64,000 nt of DNA from Chryseobacterium antibioticum (GCF_012927325.1 NZ_JABBGI010000020.1:23206-87205); one strand, 5' to 3'; counted from the stretch's first letter, positions 33,614 to 43,030 are shown. A program made the numbers and translations. Notes: generated by a model from the sequence alone, not told the origin.

Positions 33614-35722
33614 TTTAAAAGTATAATGATTGATCAAAATCCTGATCTCGTTAAATTCAAAATCGTTGGGCAATGCATTCTTCCATTCCGTTAAGGTTTC
33701 GTGTGGATTTTTGTAGAACTGGTCTTCAAATGCTTTGATCTTATCAGAAGTGATGACTCTTGAAATATCCAGCAATCCCTGCTCTGCAAATTTCGCTAAA
33801 TGCCCGATCACGGTTTCTTTTACCAAACCTCTTTCCATTGCAATTTCACCGATGGTTTTTCCTTGTTCAAATAGCTGGAAGGTCAGGACCTGCGAAGGAA
33901 CTTTTGCAATTTTTAAATTGATTTCTTTATCATTTTTTTCATCTAAAAGCTTCGTTTCCAATAAATGAGCCTCTTTCAGACTGTTCAGGTATTCTTCTGT
34001 ATCTTCCAGCCATTCCCTGAATTCTTCATTATACTGTTTTAAGCCTTTTGTCCCTTTAATTTCAGCATAAAATTCTTTCAACGGATTGAACACTTTATCC
34101 CTGATTTCCGTAAAAAAAAAATTAACTGCCCCTTTCGTTTTACCTTCAATTTCAGACCATTCTTCTTTGTTCTCAATAAAATTATTAACCTTTTGTGAAA
34201 TAACCCTTTCCAGTTTTTCGAAAATTTTTCCAAGATTAACAATTTCATGTTTCAGCTGAAGATAAAGCTGATTGGTTTTTACATGATCGATACTTTTCGT
34301 GGTTATTGAAAGTTTATTCCATTCTTCCACTTCATGCAGAAACCACAGACAGTTGACTGTACGGAGGACTTTCCTGATGCTGTAATCATATTTTTCACGG
34401 TTCAGGATAGCTTCTACATTGTCATTGGCAAAAGTATTCCCCTGGAATTGCAGAATTCTGTTATCCTTAAAAATAACCTCCGGTGTAATTTTGGATTTTA
34501 AAACAATTCCTTCCAAAGTACGGCATCTTGACAAGGCTACATAAACCTGTCCTGCTGTAAAGCTTTTTCCTGCATCAATAATAACATTGTCAAACGTTAA
34601 TCCCTGACTTTTGTGAATGGTAACCGCCCACGCAAGCTTGATCGGGAACTGTTCGAAGCTTCCGAGCACTTCTTCTTTGATATTTTTTTCAGTGTCGAGG
34701 AAATATTTTTTCTGTTCCCACACTTCCCTTTTCACCACAATTTCTCTTTCGCTTCCATCGAGAACGACTTTGATTTCGTTATCATCAAGTGACATGATTT
34801 CACCCAACTTTCCGTTGAAATATTTTTTCTCTCCGGTAATATCATTTCTGATGAACATCACCTGTGCCCCTACTTTCAATTCTAAAAATTGTTCATTGGG
34901 AAACTGGTTTTCCTTGAAATCACCAAAAAGTTTAGCTTCATAGGTTTTCACTGTCAGGTCAATTTCTTCCAGCTTTTGCTGGTTGATCTCATCGGCCATT
35001 CGATTGTGCGAACACAGATAAACGTAGGAATCCGTTCCTGCTTTAAAATCAGGATCATATCTTTCGTTCAGCACATCAAAATTAATATTCGCTACATCTC
35101 CGTCACGAATCGCGTTTAGAATATCCAGAAATTTCTCATCCGATTGTCTGTACACTTTAGTCAGTTCAATAGTCAGCAGCGGAATCTCTTTAACAGCATG
35201 ACTATCGAAAAAGAAAGGAGACTGGTAGCAAATCTTTAAAATATGTTCGTCCCTTACAACGGGAGGAAGCTGATACAAATCTCCAATGAACAACATCTGA
35301 ACCCCGCCAAATCGCTGATTATTCCTTCTGATAAACCTCAGAGAAAAGTCCATCATATCAAGAACATCGGCCCTCAGCATGGAAACCTCATCAATAATCA
35401 GGACCTCCACTTCTCTTAAAAGTTTAAGCTTATCTTTTCTGTATTTGAAATGGGGCATCAGATCGGCAATATTATTCGCCAAACTTCCATCAATACGGTC
35501 CGTAGTCGGTAAAAAAGTCCTTAAAGGCAAACCAAACATAGAATGGATTGTTACTCCTCCTGCATTGATCGCGGCAATTCCCGTAGGAGCTACTACAATA
35601 TACTTTTTCCTTGTCTTCTTTACAAAGTCATTAAGGAAGGTTGTTTTTCCGGTTCCTGCTTTTCCCGTAAGAAAAACACTTCTGTTCGTATGCTCTATTA
35701 AGTCAAAAAAATGATTGTTCAT
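33596..35722 (-). CDS. Pif1/RecD-type AAA ATPase helicase with C-terminal helix-turn-helix
   Basis: A superfamily 1 DNA helicase of the Pif1-like type (708 residues from the ATG at 35722). It shows Walker A FLTGKAGTGKTTFLN, VVAPTGIAAINAGG (motif Ia), LIIDEVSMLRADVLD (motif II), QMLFIGDLYQLPPV (motif III) and WAVTIHKSQGLTFDNVIID plus QVYVALSRCR near the UvrD-C-like end of the motor. A long charged region follows, then a helix-turn-helix (QGKTIGEIAMERGLVKETVIGHL) of the type seen at the C-terminus of some RecQ and Pif1 relatives. A longer frame reaching 35896 would overlap the divergent lipoprotein gene and is rejected. Confidence 0.88.
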   Translation of the reverse strand: MNNHFFDLIEHTNRSVFLTGKAGTGKTTFLNDFVKKTRKKYIVVAPTGIAAINAGGVTIHSMFGLPLRTFLPTTDRIDGSLANNIADLMPHFKYRKDKLKLLREVEVLIIDEVSMLRADVLDMMDFSLRFIRRNNQRFGGVQMLFIGDLYQLPPVVRDEHILKICYQSPFFFDSHAVKEIPLLTIELTKVYRQSDEKFLDILNAIRDGDVANINFDVLNERYDPDFKAGTDSYVYLCSHNRMADEINQQKLEEIDLTVKTYEAKLFGDFKENQFPNEQFLELKVGAQVMFIRNDITGEKKYFNGKLGEIMSLDDNEIKVVLDGSEREIVVKREVWEQKKYFLDTEKNIKEEVLGSFEQFPIKLAWAVTIHKSQGLTFDNVIIDAGKSFTAGQVYVALSRCRTLEGIVLKSKITPEVIFKDNRILQFQGNTFANDNVEAILNREKYDYSIRKVLRTVNCLWFLHEVEEWNKLSITTKSIDHVKTNQLYLQLKHEIVNLGKIFEKLERVISQKVNNFIENKEEWSEIEGKTKGAVNFFFTEIRDKVFNPLKEFYAEIKGTKGLKQYNEEFREWLEDTEEYLNSLKEAHLLETKLLDEKNDKEINLKIAKVPSQVLTFQLFEQGKTIGEIAMERGLVKETVIGHLAKFAEQGLLDISRVITSDKIKAFEDQFYKNPHETLTEWKNALPNDFEFNEIRILINHYTFKKEKNS

Positions 35723-35804
35723 CGCTCCAAAATTACGCAAAATGAATTTGAATTTGTTACCTTGGCATAACTTTTGAAAATTCTTTAACAGAAAAGAAAT
35801 TATA

Positions 35805-36254
35805 ATGAAAAAATTTTTCATCAATATTCCATTACTAGCATTATGCACTACACTTACCGTAGTTTCATGTAATACATCCAAGAATCTCAATACCAATCTT
35901 CCTAAAGATATCTCAGAAAGACCAGCCGATGAGGACAGTCAGAAATATGAGCAGGCCCAACTGGATAAGATAAAAGCATCCATTGAGTCTGAGGCATTGA
36001 AAGAAAAATGTACTGATGCCTCGGAATGGACATTTGCCCCGATGGGAGCCAAAGCTTGTGGAGGACCTCAGCAATATGTCGCATATCCTAAAAAAATTGA
36101 GACTACGCTATTACCAAGAATTGAAGATTATACACAGAAAGTAAAAACCTTCAACGAGAAGTACAATATTACTTCTGACTGTATGATGCTCATACCACCA
36201 ACTTCTATCAAGTGTATCGCTGGAAAAGCAATGCTGATAATGGCAGAACAATAA
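35805..36254 (+). CDS. Hypothetical lipoprotein
   Basis: A 149-residue predicted lipoprotein with lipobox TVVSCNTSKN (Cys22). The mature part is charged, with four cysteines (KCTDAS, KACGG, DCMML, KCIAG) that could form two disulfides. No family is recognised. It is divergent from the helicase and followed by a terminator, so it is probably a single gene. Confidence 0.75.
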   Translation: MKKFFINIPLLALCTTLTVVSCNTSKNLNTNLPKDISERPADEDSQKYEQAQLDKIKASIESEALKEKCTDASEWTFAPMGAKACGGPQQYVAYPKKIETTLLPRIEDYTQKVKTFNEKYNITSDCMMLIPPTSIKCIAGKAMLIMAEQ

Positions 36255-36332
36255 AAAGAAAAAATCGAAGCAAAGGTTATATATTCCGTTGAATCATCAA
36301 CAAAAACTCACTCAGGAGTTGATACTAAGGAT

Positions 36333-36365
36333 AAAAAAAGCTCTATCAATTTGATGGAGCTTTTA
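36333..36365 (+). terminator. Terminator after the 35805 lipoprotein gene
   Basis: AAAAAAGCTCTATCAA and TTGATGGAGCTTTT pair with one mismatch and end in a T-run. Confidence 0.75.
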
Positions 36366-36552
36366 CTATTTTGTGAATTTTACTTCGTAAGTGAAGGTGA
36401 GTAGAGCCAAGAAACAAGAGCCAAGAATCAAGATGTTAGACATCAGATATTAGACATGAGACCTTTATAGTAAGTTAAAAACTAGCAACTGTCTACCAGT
36501 AACTAAACTCCCAACTCTAATACTCTAAAACTCTCCTACTCTCAAACTTCAA
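36366..36552 (+). repeat. Dispersed degenerate intergenic repeat, copy 4
   Basis: Ordered blocks: TTTTACTTCGTAAGTGAAGG, AGCCAAGAAACAAGAGCCAAG, TTAGACATCAGATATTAGAC, AACTAGCAACTGTCTACCAG and ACTCTAATACTCTAAAACTC. Its CT-rich end runs into the stop codon of the gamma-carbonic-anhydrase-like gene. It is the best-preserved copy on this strand. Confidence 0.65.
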
Positions 36553-37069
36553 GATTCTCCTTATACCATGAAGAATATTTTACATAATTATCAGCGATTC
36601 TGTTGACTTCGCCTTCCAGCAACTGGGCAGAAATATCTTTAATTTTTTTTGCCGGAACTCCTCCCCAAACTTCTCCTGACTTGATATGAGTTCCCTGTGT
36701 TACCACAGAACCTGCACCTACAATAGAATTTTCTTCTACCAGACAGTCATCCATTACAATTGCTCCCATGCCAATCAGTACATTGTCTTTGATGGTACAT
36801 CCATGGACAATCGCATTGTGGCCTATGGAAACATTATTTCCAAGAATTAAAGGATATTTCTGATAGGTACAGTGCAGCATGGCATTGTCCTGAACATTTA
36901 CTTTGTCGCCCATTTTGATGTAGTTTACATCTCCTCTGATTACTGCATTATACCAGATACTGCAGTTCTTTCCCATGATAACGTCCCCGATAATGGTGGC
37001 CGTTTCTGCTAAAAAAGTATCCTCTCCTATCTGAGGTTTTTTTCCTAAAAGTTCTTTTACAATTGCCAT
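36542..37069 (-). CDS. Gamma carbonic anhydrase-like hexapeptide-repeat protein
   Basis: A left-handed beta-helix protein of about 175 residues, in the gamma carbonic anhydrase/YrdA family. Hexapeptide repeats are visible (IIGDVIMGKNCSIWYN, NVSIGHNAIVHGC, NVLIGMGAIVMDD). Three conserved histidines occur at HCTYQ and in IGHNAIVHG, matching the zinc-ligand pattern of gamma carbonic anhydrases; hydratase activity in these relatives is often not demonstrated. The Met at 37069 is chosen because the family starts near MAIVKELLGKKP; a longer frame begins at 37102. Confidence 0.88.
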   Translation of the reverse strand: MAIVKELLGKKPQIGEDTFLAETATIIGDVIMGKNCSIWYNAVIRGDVNYIKMGDKVNVQDNAMLHCTYQKYPLILGNNVSIGHNAIVHGCTIKDNVLIGMGAIVMDDCLVEENSIVGAGSVVTQGTHIKSGEVWGGVPAKKIKDISAQLLEGEVNRIADNYVKYSSWYKENLEV

Positions 37070-37215
37070 AGCTTTAATTTGATGATTTGAAAATGAGTTC
37101 ATTTAAAGATTATACTTCTGCTCCCACTCATTTCCAACTTCTGAATTTTTATTTCTAAATGAGTGTGATAGCAAAAATCTAATTTCTAATCTCTGACTTC
37201 TAATTTCTAATTGCG

Positions 37216-37223
37216 TATTTTTG
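37216..37223 (+). promoter_or_regulatory. -7 box of the NifU-like gene
   Basis: TATTTTTG fits TAnnTTTG and lies 21 bases before the ATG at 37245. It overlaps the TTG that would start the longer frame, which supports the downstream start. Confidence 0.5.
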
Positions 37224-37244
37224 TATCTCAAATTTAACGAAAAA

Positions 37245-38123
37245 ATGCGTACGATACTTATAGAACCAACTGAAAACCCGAAAGTGATGAAATTTGTCGC
37301 GGATTATAACCTGATCCCGGGATCTTTAGAGTTGGACAGAAGTTCAGATATTTCAGAAATTCCTTTAGCTCAGGAACTTTTCAACTATCCTTTTGTCGAA
37401 AGAATTTTCATTACTGCTAATTTTGTAGCGATAGCAAAGCAGGATACAATAGAATGGGAACATGTGGCTGACAGCCTTAAAAATGTTATTGAGGATGAAT
37501 TATTGGCTAATCCGAGAATTTACCTTCAGAAAAAGAAAGAGATGTATCAGATCTATGCAGAGATGACTCCTAATCCGAATGCCATGAAATTTGTTTCCAG
37601 CAAAATGCTTATTGACGGTTTTGTGGAAGTAAAATCAAGAGAGGCTGCAGACGGAGTTCCTTTAGCACAAGCGATCTTTAAGGAATTTGATTTCGCTAAA
37701 GAAATTTTTATTTCTGATAATTTTGTTGCCGTGACAAGAGATGATTCTGTAGAATGGCATCAGGTCATGATGGCTGTAAGAGGTCTTATCGCGGAATACC
37801 TTCAAAATGGTGGTGAGATTTCAAATATTGAACCTCAGAATCATGAAAGCCCTGTTGAAAAGATCATCAACAGAGAATATACAGACGATGAGCAGAAAAT
37901 TTCAGATATCTTAAATGAATATGTAGCTCCTGCAGTAGAAAATGACGGTGGAAAAATTTCGCTGATGGAATATGATCAGGAAAGCAAAACCGCAAAAATG
38001 CTTTTACAGGGTGCTTGTTCAGGATGTCCAAGCTCTACTGCTACTTTGAAAAACGGTATTGAAAATATTTTAAAACAATTCGTTCCTGATCTGGTTGAGA
38101 AAGTGGAAGCGGTAAATGGGTAG
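37245..38123 (+). CDS. NifU-type iron-sulfur scaffold with two Nfu_N domains
   Basis: A 292-residue protein for iron-sulfur cluster carriage. The C-terminal NifU domain (about 200-292) has the CxxC ligand pair in LLQGACSGCPSSTATL. The N-terminal part consists of two tandem Nfu_N domains: the first opens with IEPTENPKVMKFV and the second, about 100 residues later, with AEMTPNPNAMKFVSS; each is followed by a PLAQ and IFI-x-x-NFVA block. Most Nfu proteins have one such domain, so this doubled form is longer than usual; it is common in Bacteroidetes as far as I recall. It lies upstream of hemH with a repeat element between them. Confidence 0.9.
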   Translation: MRTILIEPTENPKVMKFVADYNLIPGSLELDRSSDISEIPLAQELFNYPFVERIFITANFVAIAKQDTIEWEHVADSLKNVIEDELLANPRIYLQKKKEMYQIYAEMTPNPNAMKFVSSKMLIDGFVEVKSREAADGVPLAQAIFKEFDFAKEIFISDNFVAVTRDDSVEWHQVMMAVRGLIAEYLQNGGEISNIEPQNHESPVEKIINREYTDDEQKISDILNEYVAPAVENDGGKISLMEYDQESKTAKMLLQGACSGCPSSTATLKNGIENILKQFVPDLVEKVEAVNG

Positions 38124-38124
38124 C

Positions 38125-38258
38125 TGGTTTTGAGTTTTGGTGTTTGAGAGTATTAGATTTGGGAGTTTAGTTACTGGTTGACAGTTGCTGGTTTCTAGCC
38201 TTACTTTAAAAAGTCTCATGTCTCTGATCTCATATCTGATATCTGGCATCTATACCCA
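38125..38258 (-). repeat. Dispersed degenerate intergenic repeat, copy 5 (inverted)
   Basis: Starts at the stop codon of the NifU-like gene with TTTGAGAGTATTAGATTTGG and goes through ACTGGTTGACAGTTGCTGG, then TCATGTCTCTGATCTCATA and GATATCTGGCATC. It is the reverse complement of the order in copy 4, without the CTTCGCAAGTG end block. Confidence 0.65.
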
Positions 38259-38297
38259 TACCCTATCAATTGAAATTATAATTAAAAAAAGAAAGTT

Positions 38298-39344
38298 TTG
38301 CAGAAAGAATCCCTCCAGCCAAAGAAAGGAATTTTATTAGTCAATCTGGGATCACCAAGATCAACGGCGGTAAATGATGTAAAGGAGTATCTTGACGAAT
38401 TTCTCATGGATGAAAGGGTGATTGATTACCGTTGGTTTTTCCGGGCACTGTTAGTTCAGGGAATTATTCTTAAAACAAGACCTGCAAAATCTGCAGAAGC
38501 TTATAAAACAGTATGGACGGATGAAGGTTCGCCTTTAATTGTCATCACTCAAAAAATTCAGAAGAAACTTCAGAAAATTGTTGATGTTCCTGTAGAAATC
38601 GGAATGAGATATGCTCAACCCAGCATTGAAGCAGGAATTCAGAAATTAGTTGATCAGGGAGTTTCCGAGATTGTTCTTTTTCCTTTGTATCCGCAATATG
38701 CTATGAGTACAACGGAAACAGTCATTGAAAAAGCTGAAGAGGTAAGAAAAAAGAAGTTTCCGAAGGTAAAGATTAATTATATCCAGCCTTTTTACAACAG
38801 AGATATTTATATCAACTGTCTGGCAGAAAGTATCAGGGAAAAACTTCCTGAAAATTTTGATGCGCTGCAGTTTTCTTATCACGGTGTTCCGGAAAGGCAT
38901 ATCTACAAAACAGATCCTACCAATACTTGTAATCTTAATGACTGCTGCTCAAGAGACAGCAATCCAAGCCATAAGTTTTGTTACCGTCATCAATGTTATA
39001 AAACGACCAGCCTTGTTATTGAAAAATTAAATCTTCCCAAAGAGAAAACCATTGTTTCTTTCCAGTCAAGATTGGGAAATGACAAATGGATTGAACCTTA
39101 TACAGATGAGACTTTAGAAACGATTCCTAAAAAAGGAGTAAAAAATCTGGCAGTTGTATGCCCGGCTTTTGTTTCCGATTGTCTTGAAACTCTGGAAGAA
39201 ATTTCAGTAGAAGGTAAAGAGCAGTTTCAGCATGGAGGCGGTGAAAACTTCCACTATATTCCGTGCCTGAACGATGAAGACCGATGGATCGATGTGGTAA
39301 AAATACTTTGTGAAGAAAAACTAAGTGATTTTTATTTGGTATAA
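38298..39344 (+). CDS. hemH: Ferrochelatase
   Basis: HemH inserts ferrous iron into protoporphyrin IX, the last step of heme synthesis. The protein (348 residues) begins GILLVNLGSPRSTAVNDVKEY, carries the metal-binding FSYHGVPERHIYKTDP with the essential His, and has a cysteine-rich stretch (NTCNLNDCC and FCYRHQCYK) resembling the iron-sulfur-like or metal-binding cysteines of some family members. The start is TTG at 38298: there is no ATG before the conserved NLGSP motif, the next being inside EFLMDER. A terminator follows 20 bases after the stop. Confidence 0.93.
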   Translation: MQKESLQPKKGILLVNLGSPRSTAVNDVKEYLDEFLMDERVIDYRWFFRALLVQGIILKTRPAKSAEAYKTVWTDEGSPLIVITQKIQKKLQKIVDVPVEIGMRYAQPSIEAGIQKLVDQGVSEIVLFPLYPQYAMSTTETVIEKAEEVRKKKFPKVKINYIQPFYNRDIYINCLAESIREKLPENFDALQFSYHGVPERHIYKTDPTNTCNLNDCCSRDSNPSHKFCYRHQCYKTTSLVIEKLNLPKEKTIVSFQSRLGNDKWIEPYTDETLETIPKKGVKNLAVVCPAFVSDCLETLEEISVEGKEQFQHGGGENFHYIPCLNDEDRWIDVVKILCEEKLSDFYLV

Positions 39345-39364
39345 CTTCGTCAATACATAAAACA

Positions 39365-39399
39365 AAAAGGGGCACAAAATTAATTTTGTGCCCCTTTTT
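39365..39399. terminator. Bidirectional terminator between hemH and the M4 protease gene
   Basis: AAAAGGGGCACAAAATTA and TAATTTTGTGCCCCTTTT form a perfect palindromic hairpin of about 17 bp. Confidence 0.9.
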
Positions 39400-39414
39400 A
39401 AGATATCTTAAAAT

Positions 39415-41367
39415 TTATTTCTTGATCAGGTTTCCTGCTTTTTGTCCGTTAACCGTTACTACGTATACTCCTGAAAGGATATTAGAAGGTAACCGAACAT
39501 CTACTTTATTGTTACCGTTGGTAATCTTGATCTTTTCAGAAAGCTCTCTTTTTCCTGTCAGGCTCACTAATTCAACAATTCCGTTTCCTTCTTTTCCTTC
39601 AAATTCAACAGTAAATTTGTCGGTAGCTGGATTTGGGCTGATGGTGTAAAGTGAAGCATCAGGAGCAGCCATTTTTCCTGCAACAGAAGTTCCTCCGCCA
39701 ACACCTACTGCATTCCATGCATTGGTTACCTGAGTAACTTCAACTCCGCCAGCTCCGTATAGATCTGCCGCTGCCTGAAGAGAAGAAGTTCTTGCGTTGG
39801 CATACGTAGAAGAAGAAGTAAGATAAGTCGTTAGTGTTCTATAAGCAATTGCCGCTGCCTTATCTAAGCCGATTCCCGTAACATTATAAGCAAAACCATT
39901 ATCATTTGTACCAGAACCTCCGGTTACTAATAGATAATACCAGAAATTAAGTACTCCCGAGTTCGTATGAACTCCACAATAATCATTGGTAGTTTGTCCC
40001 GGTACTGCACAGCCTGTAGTAGTTGCATCTTTCCAGTATGTTCCTTTGTAAGTATCAGGCTGGCTGTAAGCATTAGGATTAGCCATATCTCTGATCACAT
40101 AACTAAAGTCTTCCCCTAACTTCCAGCTTGCCTGAGTAGGTCTTGCCCAAAGTTCTATACTGTTTCCGAAAATATCAGAAAAACCTTCATTCAATGCTCC
40201 TGATTCTCTTTGATAAGCCAGATTGGCTGTTTTTGAGGTCATACCATGGGTAATTTCGTGACCACAAACATCTAATGCCGTTAACGGTTTATTTCCGTTT
40301 GTTGAGCTTCCATCTCCATAAGTCATTCTGGAACCATCCCAAAAAGCATTAAAATAGTTGGTTGAGTAATGTACGTAAGATTTTATGGCAAAATTATTAT
40401 TGTCTATACTCTTTCTGCCAAATTTTGTATAAAGATAATCTAAGGTCATTTCAGCTCCCCAGTGGGCATCAGTAGCATATTGATCTTTACTGGTGTTTAC
40501 GTTGTTCCAGTTGTTATCAGTATCTGTAAAGTCTACTGCCCTCGAATAATTGGTTCCTTTTTTCAGGTTGTAAGTTTCTACAGCTGTGCCGGTATTTCTT
40601 CCTGTTTCTCTTAATCTGTAGCTTCCATTGTATGAATCTGCCACTATAGATCTGTTTCCACTATAAGCAGTTGTAGCAGTTCCGGGAGCATTGGTTTCGT
40701 GAATCAATGCATCAGTTCCTAAAACTGCGCCATTTTTAGCATCTACGAAAACGTATTGTCTGCTTAATGGTTTTTCTGCATAGATATCAAATTTGTAAGC
40801 AAGCTTCAGATCGGTCAGCTTTTCATCAGAAGGATCTGAATAGTACACCAATTCTCCTTTTGGAGCAAAAGTTGCATTAGGATTTTTAGATTCGTTTTTA
40901 AGGAATTCCTCTTCTTCTTTGTTCTGCCATTTATAAGAATCAGCCCCTACAAAAGATAAAGCACTCTGCAATGCAATACTTTCAGAAATAGCCGGTTTTT
41001 TTTCTGCAGATGCAGGTGTTTTAAGGATCCATTTTCCGGTTTCCCCTACTACTTTGCCCCCTTTTGTTTGCACTGCCATCATTCCGTATTCTACAGGAAT
41101 ATTATTAATTGTCTGCTGGAATCTGTGGGTTTCAAAACCAAGTGCATCTTTTTCTGAACCTAGTCTTAAACCTTGTCCCTGTGAAACTCTTTTAGTTGTT
41201 TCATCAAATAAAACAGGCTGTCCCTTAAAATCCGGTCCGTTTTTGTCGAACCTGATAAGTTCTGCATGAAGTCCGTTTTTACCAGAGATTAGTTTTGATG
41301 GAGTTTCTTGTCCAAAAGAAAAGGAGAAAGCGGCAACGCTTACTGCTAAGATAAATTTTGTTTTCAT
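39415..41367 (-). CDS. Thermolysin-like M4 zinc metallopeptidase with T9SS sorting domain
   Basis: A secreted neutral protease (650 residues). A signal peptide (MKTKFILAVSVAAFSFSFGQ) is followed by an FTP/PepSY propeptide region (to about residue 230), an M4 catalytic domain with the zinc motif HEITH (His370, Glu371, His374), the third ligand in LNEGFSDIFG and the catalytic His region GVHTNSGVLNFWYYLL, and a C-terminal T9SS sorting domain from SPNPATDKFTVE to AGNLIKK. It is processed on export through the type IX machinery. The T9SS plug-domain gene lies about 400 bases away on the same strand, though separated by a terminator. Confidence 0.94.
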   Translation of the reverse strand: MKTKFILAVSVAAFSFSFGQETPSKLISGKNGLHAELIRFDKNGPDFKGQPVLFDETTKRVSQGQGLRLGSEKDALGFETHRFQQTINNIPVEYGMMAVQTKGGKVVGETGKWILKTPASAEKKPAISESIALQSALSFVGADSYKWQNKEEEEFLKNESKNPNATFAPKGELVYYSDPSDEKLTDLKLAYKFDIYAEKPLSRQYVFVDAKNGAVLGTDALIHETNAPGTATTAYSGNRSIVADSYNGSYRLRETGRNTGTAVETYNLKKGTNYSRAVDFTDTDNNWNNVNTSKDQYATDAHWGAEMTLDYLYTKFGRKSIDNNNFAIKSYVHYSTNYFNAFWDGSRMTYGDGSSTNGNKPLTALDVCGHEITHGMTSKTANLAYQRESGALNEGFSDIFGNSIELWARPTQASWKLGEDFSYVIRDMANPNAYSQPDTYKGTYWKDATTTGCAVPGQTTNDYCGVHTNSGVLNFWYYLLVTGGSGTNDNGFAYNVTGIGLDKAAAIAYRTLTTYLTSSSTYANARTSSLQAAADLYGAGGVEVTQVTNAWNAVGVGGGTSVAGKMAAPDASLYTISPNPATDKFTVEFEGKEGNGIVELVSLTGKRELSEKIKITNGNNKVDVRLPSNILSGVYVVTVNGQKAGNLIKK

Positions 41368-41763
41368 AAAAATTTTTGTTTAATGTGAAACGAATTTATA
41401 TTTTTTTTGTAAAAAAAAAGCGGAATCAATAAATAAAACTTAAAAAACAAATAGAACAATTGTTTTAAATTTAATTTTTTTTTAAAAACATTGTAATTAA
41501 TTAAAAACAATTTTATTCCTACAAAAATTATAGACTAATATTTTTTACACAATTCAACATTTTATGAAATATTTTTTTCAATATGCTAAGCATAATACTT
41601 GATTGTCTTATAAATCCTCTGACATTCTCTCAAATTATGTATTCATCATAGTTTCAAAAAAAAAACCATCTCATGAGAGATGGTTTTTCTATATCGTATT
41701 TTATTTTAAGTAATTTGTTATTTCTATGAATAGTCTACAAAAAAAGGGGTAATTTATTCAATA
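41368..41763. other. AT-rich intergenic region with terminator
   Basis: About 400 very AT-rich bases between two minus-strand genes. It holds the promoter of the M4 protease and, near its right end, a terminator for the plug-protein gene. No reading frame is visible. Confidence 0.45.
41656..41690 (-). terminator. Terminator of the T9SS plug protein gene
   Basis: AAAACCATCTCTCATG-type stem: AAACCATCTC and GAGATGGTTT pair, with poly-A on one side and T-run on the other. It is about 70 bases after the stop codon of the plug gene. Confidence 0.7.
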
Positions 41764-42978
41764 TTATTTCCCAATTGGTGTTCTGAATTCACCATATCCC
41801 ATCAGTCCGTCATAATTACGTCCGAAAGGAGCATAATATAGAAATGCCTGATATAGGTTTTCAGTCTGCCAGAAATTACCATTTATTTCTCCGAAATTCA
41901 GAGATCCGTCACCTTCTTTTGTCGCGAGGATATAGTTGTAAAAACCCTGCTTTAGAAATATTCTGGCTACGTACCTTTTATTGGCTGCATCATACTGCAT
42001 CAGATTTTCTTTACCCGCTTTAAAATTATTAAAACCTCCCATTACATAAATTTCTTTATCCACAGGATCCGAATCCAATGAAAAATGGACCCAGGAATAA
42101 TCAGCTTCTCTTTCAGCATTTCTTTCCAATCCCAGATCATTTCTTCTGTAATACCATGCTCCGTTAACGTCTGGCTGGTACTGATAATTGAGTGGAAAAG
42201 CCCATACCGGATGCAGATAAGTCTGATTAATACCATCCTTCAGTTCTGTAGCTCTCACCATGTCTGCGGCCATATTCATATTCTTGTTATCAAAATAATA
42301 GAATTCGTTATTGCCCGGAAATGTTAAGTTCATCTGTTGAAAAAGCAGTTGGTTTCCTAAAGTCGCACTGGGTTTAAGAGTATTAACCACCACATTAGGA
42401 TTGTTGTTCTGCATCACATTCAAAGTCATAGAATTGACATTAGAAGAAAGGTCTCCTGCTTTTGAAGTCGCTTTTACTTCCACTCTCTGATTCACATTCG
42501 GATTTTTGGCATCTGCAATCCTTGAAATATTTAAAGCAACAGTGGCAGCATCTTCTACCAGATAAAAACGTCTTTTGAAAAGAGGTTTGTCTGCAGAATC
42601 TTTATAAACGATCAACTCAAAATTTCCTGAAATTTTCGGCTGGATTTTATCGTTCGGAAAGGTAAGCTTATAGTGTGTGTAAGGCTGCAACGTATTAAAA
42701 GAATATTGAAACTGATCTAAAAGCCCGTTTAGGCTTCCCGTTGCAATTTCTGTAAAAAATAGGTTGTCATCGTTCCAGTTTCTGTCGTAATGCTTGATGG
42801 TGTATCGATAGATTTCACTGGCATTGGTAAGGTCATCAAAGCTTAAAACCAACTGTTCCCCAAACCTGATCACAGGCGTTTCATCGTTCGTCTGAGGATT
42901 AAAAAGCTGGATGCTTTGGATATTCTGTCCAAAAACCAGTCCGCCCAAAGAAAGTAAAAGTATTCGCAAAGTTTTCAT
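41764..42978 (-). CDS. T9SS plug domain protein (DUF5103)
   Basis: A 404-residue exported protein with signal peptide (MKTLRILLLSLGGLVFGQ) belonging to the DUF5103 family, whose members act as the Plug of the SprA translocon of the type IX secretion system as known for Flavobacterium johnsoniae. Visible segments are NDETPVIRFGEQLVLSFDDL, IYRYTIKHYDRNWNDDNLFF (near residues 57-76) and the C-terminal NFGEINGNFWQTENLYQAF. It should close the outer-membrane SprA channel from the periplasmic side. It is divergent from the MBL hydrolase, and three T9SS cargo genes lie in the same window. Confidence 0.87.
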   Translation of the reverse strand: MKTLRILLLSLGGLVFGQNIQSIQLFNPQTNDETPVIRFGEQLVLSFDDLTNASEIYRYTIKHYDRNWNDDNLFFTEIATGSLNGLLDQFQYSFNTLQPYTHYKLTFPNDKIQPKISGNFELIVYKDSADKPLFKRRFYLVEDAATVALNISRIADAKNPNVNQRVEVKATSKAGDLSSNVNSMTLNVMQNNNPNVVVNTLKPSATLGNQLLFQQMNLTFPGNNEFYYFDNKNMNMAADMVRATELKDGINQTYLHPVWAFPLNYQYQPDVNGAWYYRRNDLGLERNAEREADYSWVHFSLDSDPVDKEIYVMGGFNNFKAGKENLMQYDAANKRYVARIFLKQGFYNYILATKEGDGSLNFGEINGNFWQTENLYQAFLYYAPFGRNYDGLMGYGEFRTPIGK

Positions 42979-43022
42979 TATGACGAAGATAACGAAAAAT
43001 CGGGATTTTCTTAATAATATCG

Positions 43023-43030
43023 TACTTTTG
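43023..43030 (+). promoter_or_regulatory. -7 box of the MBL-fold hydrolase gene
   Basis: TACTTTTG fits TAnnTTTG and ends 18 bases before the ATG at 43049, supporting that start over a longer frame that runs into the divergent gene. Confidence 0.55.

Noticed and set aside
33596..35896. Helicase reading frame extended by 58 codons past the Met at 35722
   Set aside because: The extension would overlap the well-supported divergent lipoprotein gene at 35805 and has no counterpart in the family, whose N-terminus is near the Walker A motif.
36366..36552. CRISPR-like repetition of short words
   Set aside because: The words are 8-20 bases, unevenly spaced and degenerate, with no regular repeat-spacer pattern and no cas genes in the window.
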